NCBI GenBank assembly: GCA_023417655.1
Contig: JAEZFD010000015.1
Coordinates: 1 to 64,000 of the forward strand
DNA: 64,000 nucleotides
Direction of reading: 5' to 3'
Source of the DNA: Planctomycetota bacterium
GTDB taxonomy: Bacteria > Planctomycetota > Planctomycetia > Planctomycetales > Planctomycetaceae
Below are positions 63,450-64,000 of this stretch, one piece after another. Within the stretch, counting starts at the first letter, position 1. Each line of letters begins with the position of its first letter. The position numbers and the translations under genes were made by a program. The notes beneath the pieces were generated by a model that worked only from the letters and a program-made list of their open reading frames with translations, did no database searches and had not been told where the DNA came from.

Positions 63450-64000
63450 GGGGAATGGGTGTACCTGTTGTGCAGCAGAGCATCAGTCCAGCGGGCGAAC
63501 ATGGCTTTCCGGTCGAAGGATTTTGCAAATTCACGGAGTCCAACTGCCGGATTTAGCTCCCCCTGAAGAAACTGCCGCATCCGATCTGCCAGGGCATTTG
63601 CGTCACCGGGCGGGAAGAGCCATTCGTTTCCTTGATAGGTCGCGAGTTCCGGAATTGCCGCGACGTTCGAGGCAATCACCGGCGTCTCACACGCGAACGC
63701 CTCCAGCACGATCAGACCGAAACATTCAAGTGCCCGCGTCGGCAGCACGAAACAGTCCGCGGCCGCGTAGTGAGCCTGAAGCCGAGCTTCCGGAATACGA
63801 CCAATCAGAAGAACCACATCCTGTAACTGCAAATCGATAATTTGTTGCTGCAATTGATTCCGGAGTGAACCACCGCCTCCGATCAGGACTCTGAAGTGGA
63901 AACCGTGTTTCCGCAGGATTGCTGCTGCCGCGATGAGAGTCTCGAGTCCCATACGTTGTTCAAGACGGCGTAAGGTGAAGAAGACAGGAACGTTTGTGTT
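63434..64000 (-). CDS. GT4-family glycosyltransferase, partial at window end
   Basis: The C-terminal 188 residues of a glycosyltransferase; the frame runs off the window at 64000, so the N-terminal Rossmann domain is missing. FTLRRLEQRMGLETLIAAAA, then VLIGGGGSLRNQLQ, VVLLIGRIPEARLQAHYAAA and ALECFGLIVLEAFACETPVI with the E-x7-E type motif are classical GT-B/GT4 donor-binding blocks, followed by WLFPPGDANALADRM. It should transfer a sugar from a nucleotide donor to a lipid-linked saccharide. An internal Met at 63952 is not the real start because conserved residues precede it in frame. First gene of the polysaccharide set in view. Confidence 0.93.
   Translation of the reverse strand, partial: NTNVPVFFTLRRLEQRMGLETLIAAAAILRKHGFHFRVLIGGGGSLRNQLQQQIIDLQLQDVVLLIGRIPEARLQAHYAAADCFVLPTRALECFGLIVLEAFACETPVIASNVAAIPELATYQGNEWLFPPGDANALADRMRQFLQGELNPAVGLREFAKSFDRKAMFARWTDALLHNRYTHSPCFAL

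Overview
The window comes from a planctomycete chromosome, most likely family Planctomycetaceae; genus not determined. The marks are a DUF1559 pseudopilin-like protein, a PSD1-type cytochrome/DUF1549/DUF1553 protein paired with a DUF1501 protein, a PVC-type haem-binding CxxCH protein, an ECF sigma factor followed by a FecR/LamG protein, a planctomycete-style Ser/Thr kinase, and lipid-A synthesis (lpxB). The DNA is moderately GC-rich, coding density is about 85-90 percent, and genes lie on both strands in short runs. I found no rRNA, tRNA, CRISPR array, transposase, integrase or phage gene.

Layout. 1-6.5 kb: tandem repeat at the window edge, SGNH-like hydrolase, small membrane protein, Ser/Thr kinase, M24 peptidase, a 51-residue basic protein and a secreted protein. 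6.6-9.7 kb: trpS, then a MarR regulator with a palindromic operator over its promoter and a FabF-type ketosynthase. 9.9-20.2 kb: Tat-exported phosphoesterase, TPR protein with a zinc-peptidase domain, a CPFC-motif secreted protein, an McsA-like UVR protein behind a near-consensus promoter, a TPR protein, a DUF1598-like protein and a membrane protein. 20.4-26.3 kb: cysS with an altered KMSKS loop, a D-amino acid dehydrogenase-like oxidoreductase, an AT-rich inverted-repeat element, a DUF1559 protein and a di-haem peroxidase.

26.6-38.6 kb: gcvPB/gcvPA, an unknown protein, a Cu(I)-type P1B ATPase, a secreted protein with a His-rich patch, a ceramidase-like hydrolase, and a FecR/LamG protein behind an ECF sigma factor. 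38.9-43.7 kb: the PVC haem protein and trpE. 43.8-52.9 kb: a five-gene minus-strand run (PSD1, DUF1501, class V aminotransferase, M20 peptidase, MFS transporter) facing a divergent LysR gene, with two inverted-repeat pairs between them. 53-58.2 kb: lpxB, a double thioredoxin-fold protein, and an MBL-hydrolase/DUF1444/DUF1844 run. 58.6-64 kb: two exported proteins (one an M19-like protein lacking the usual metal motif) and a surface-polysaccharide set (GT4, WcaF-type acetyltransferase, GT2) cut by the window end.

The best candidate for an undescribed system is the LysR-controlled run at 43.8-52.9 kb. It combines a secreted cytochrome/DUF1501 pair with an importer, an amidohydrolase and a PLP enzyme, which together look like a dedicated uptake and breakdown route for one amino-acid-like substrate. 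The MarR-ketosynthase pair, the CysRS with KLAGS in place of KMSKS and the M19-like protein with lost ligands are the other points worth checking. All functions are inferred from motifs read by eye; no database search was run.
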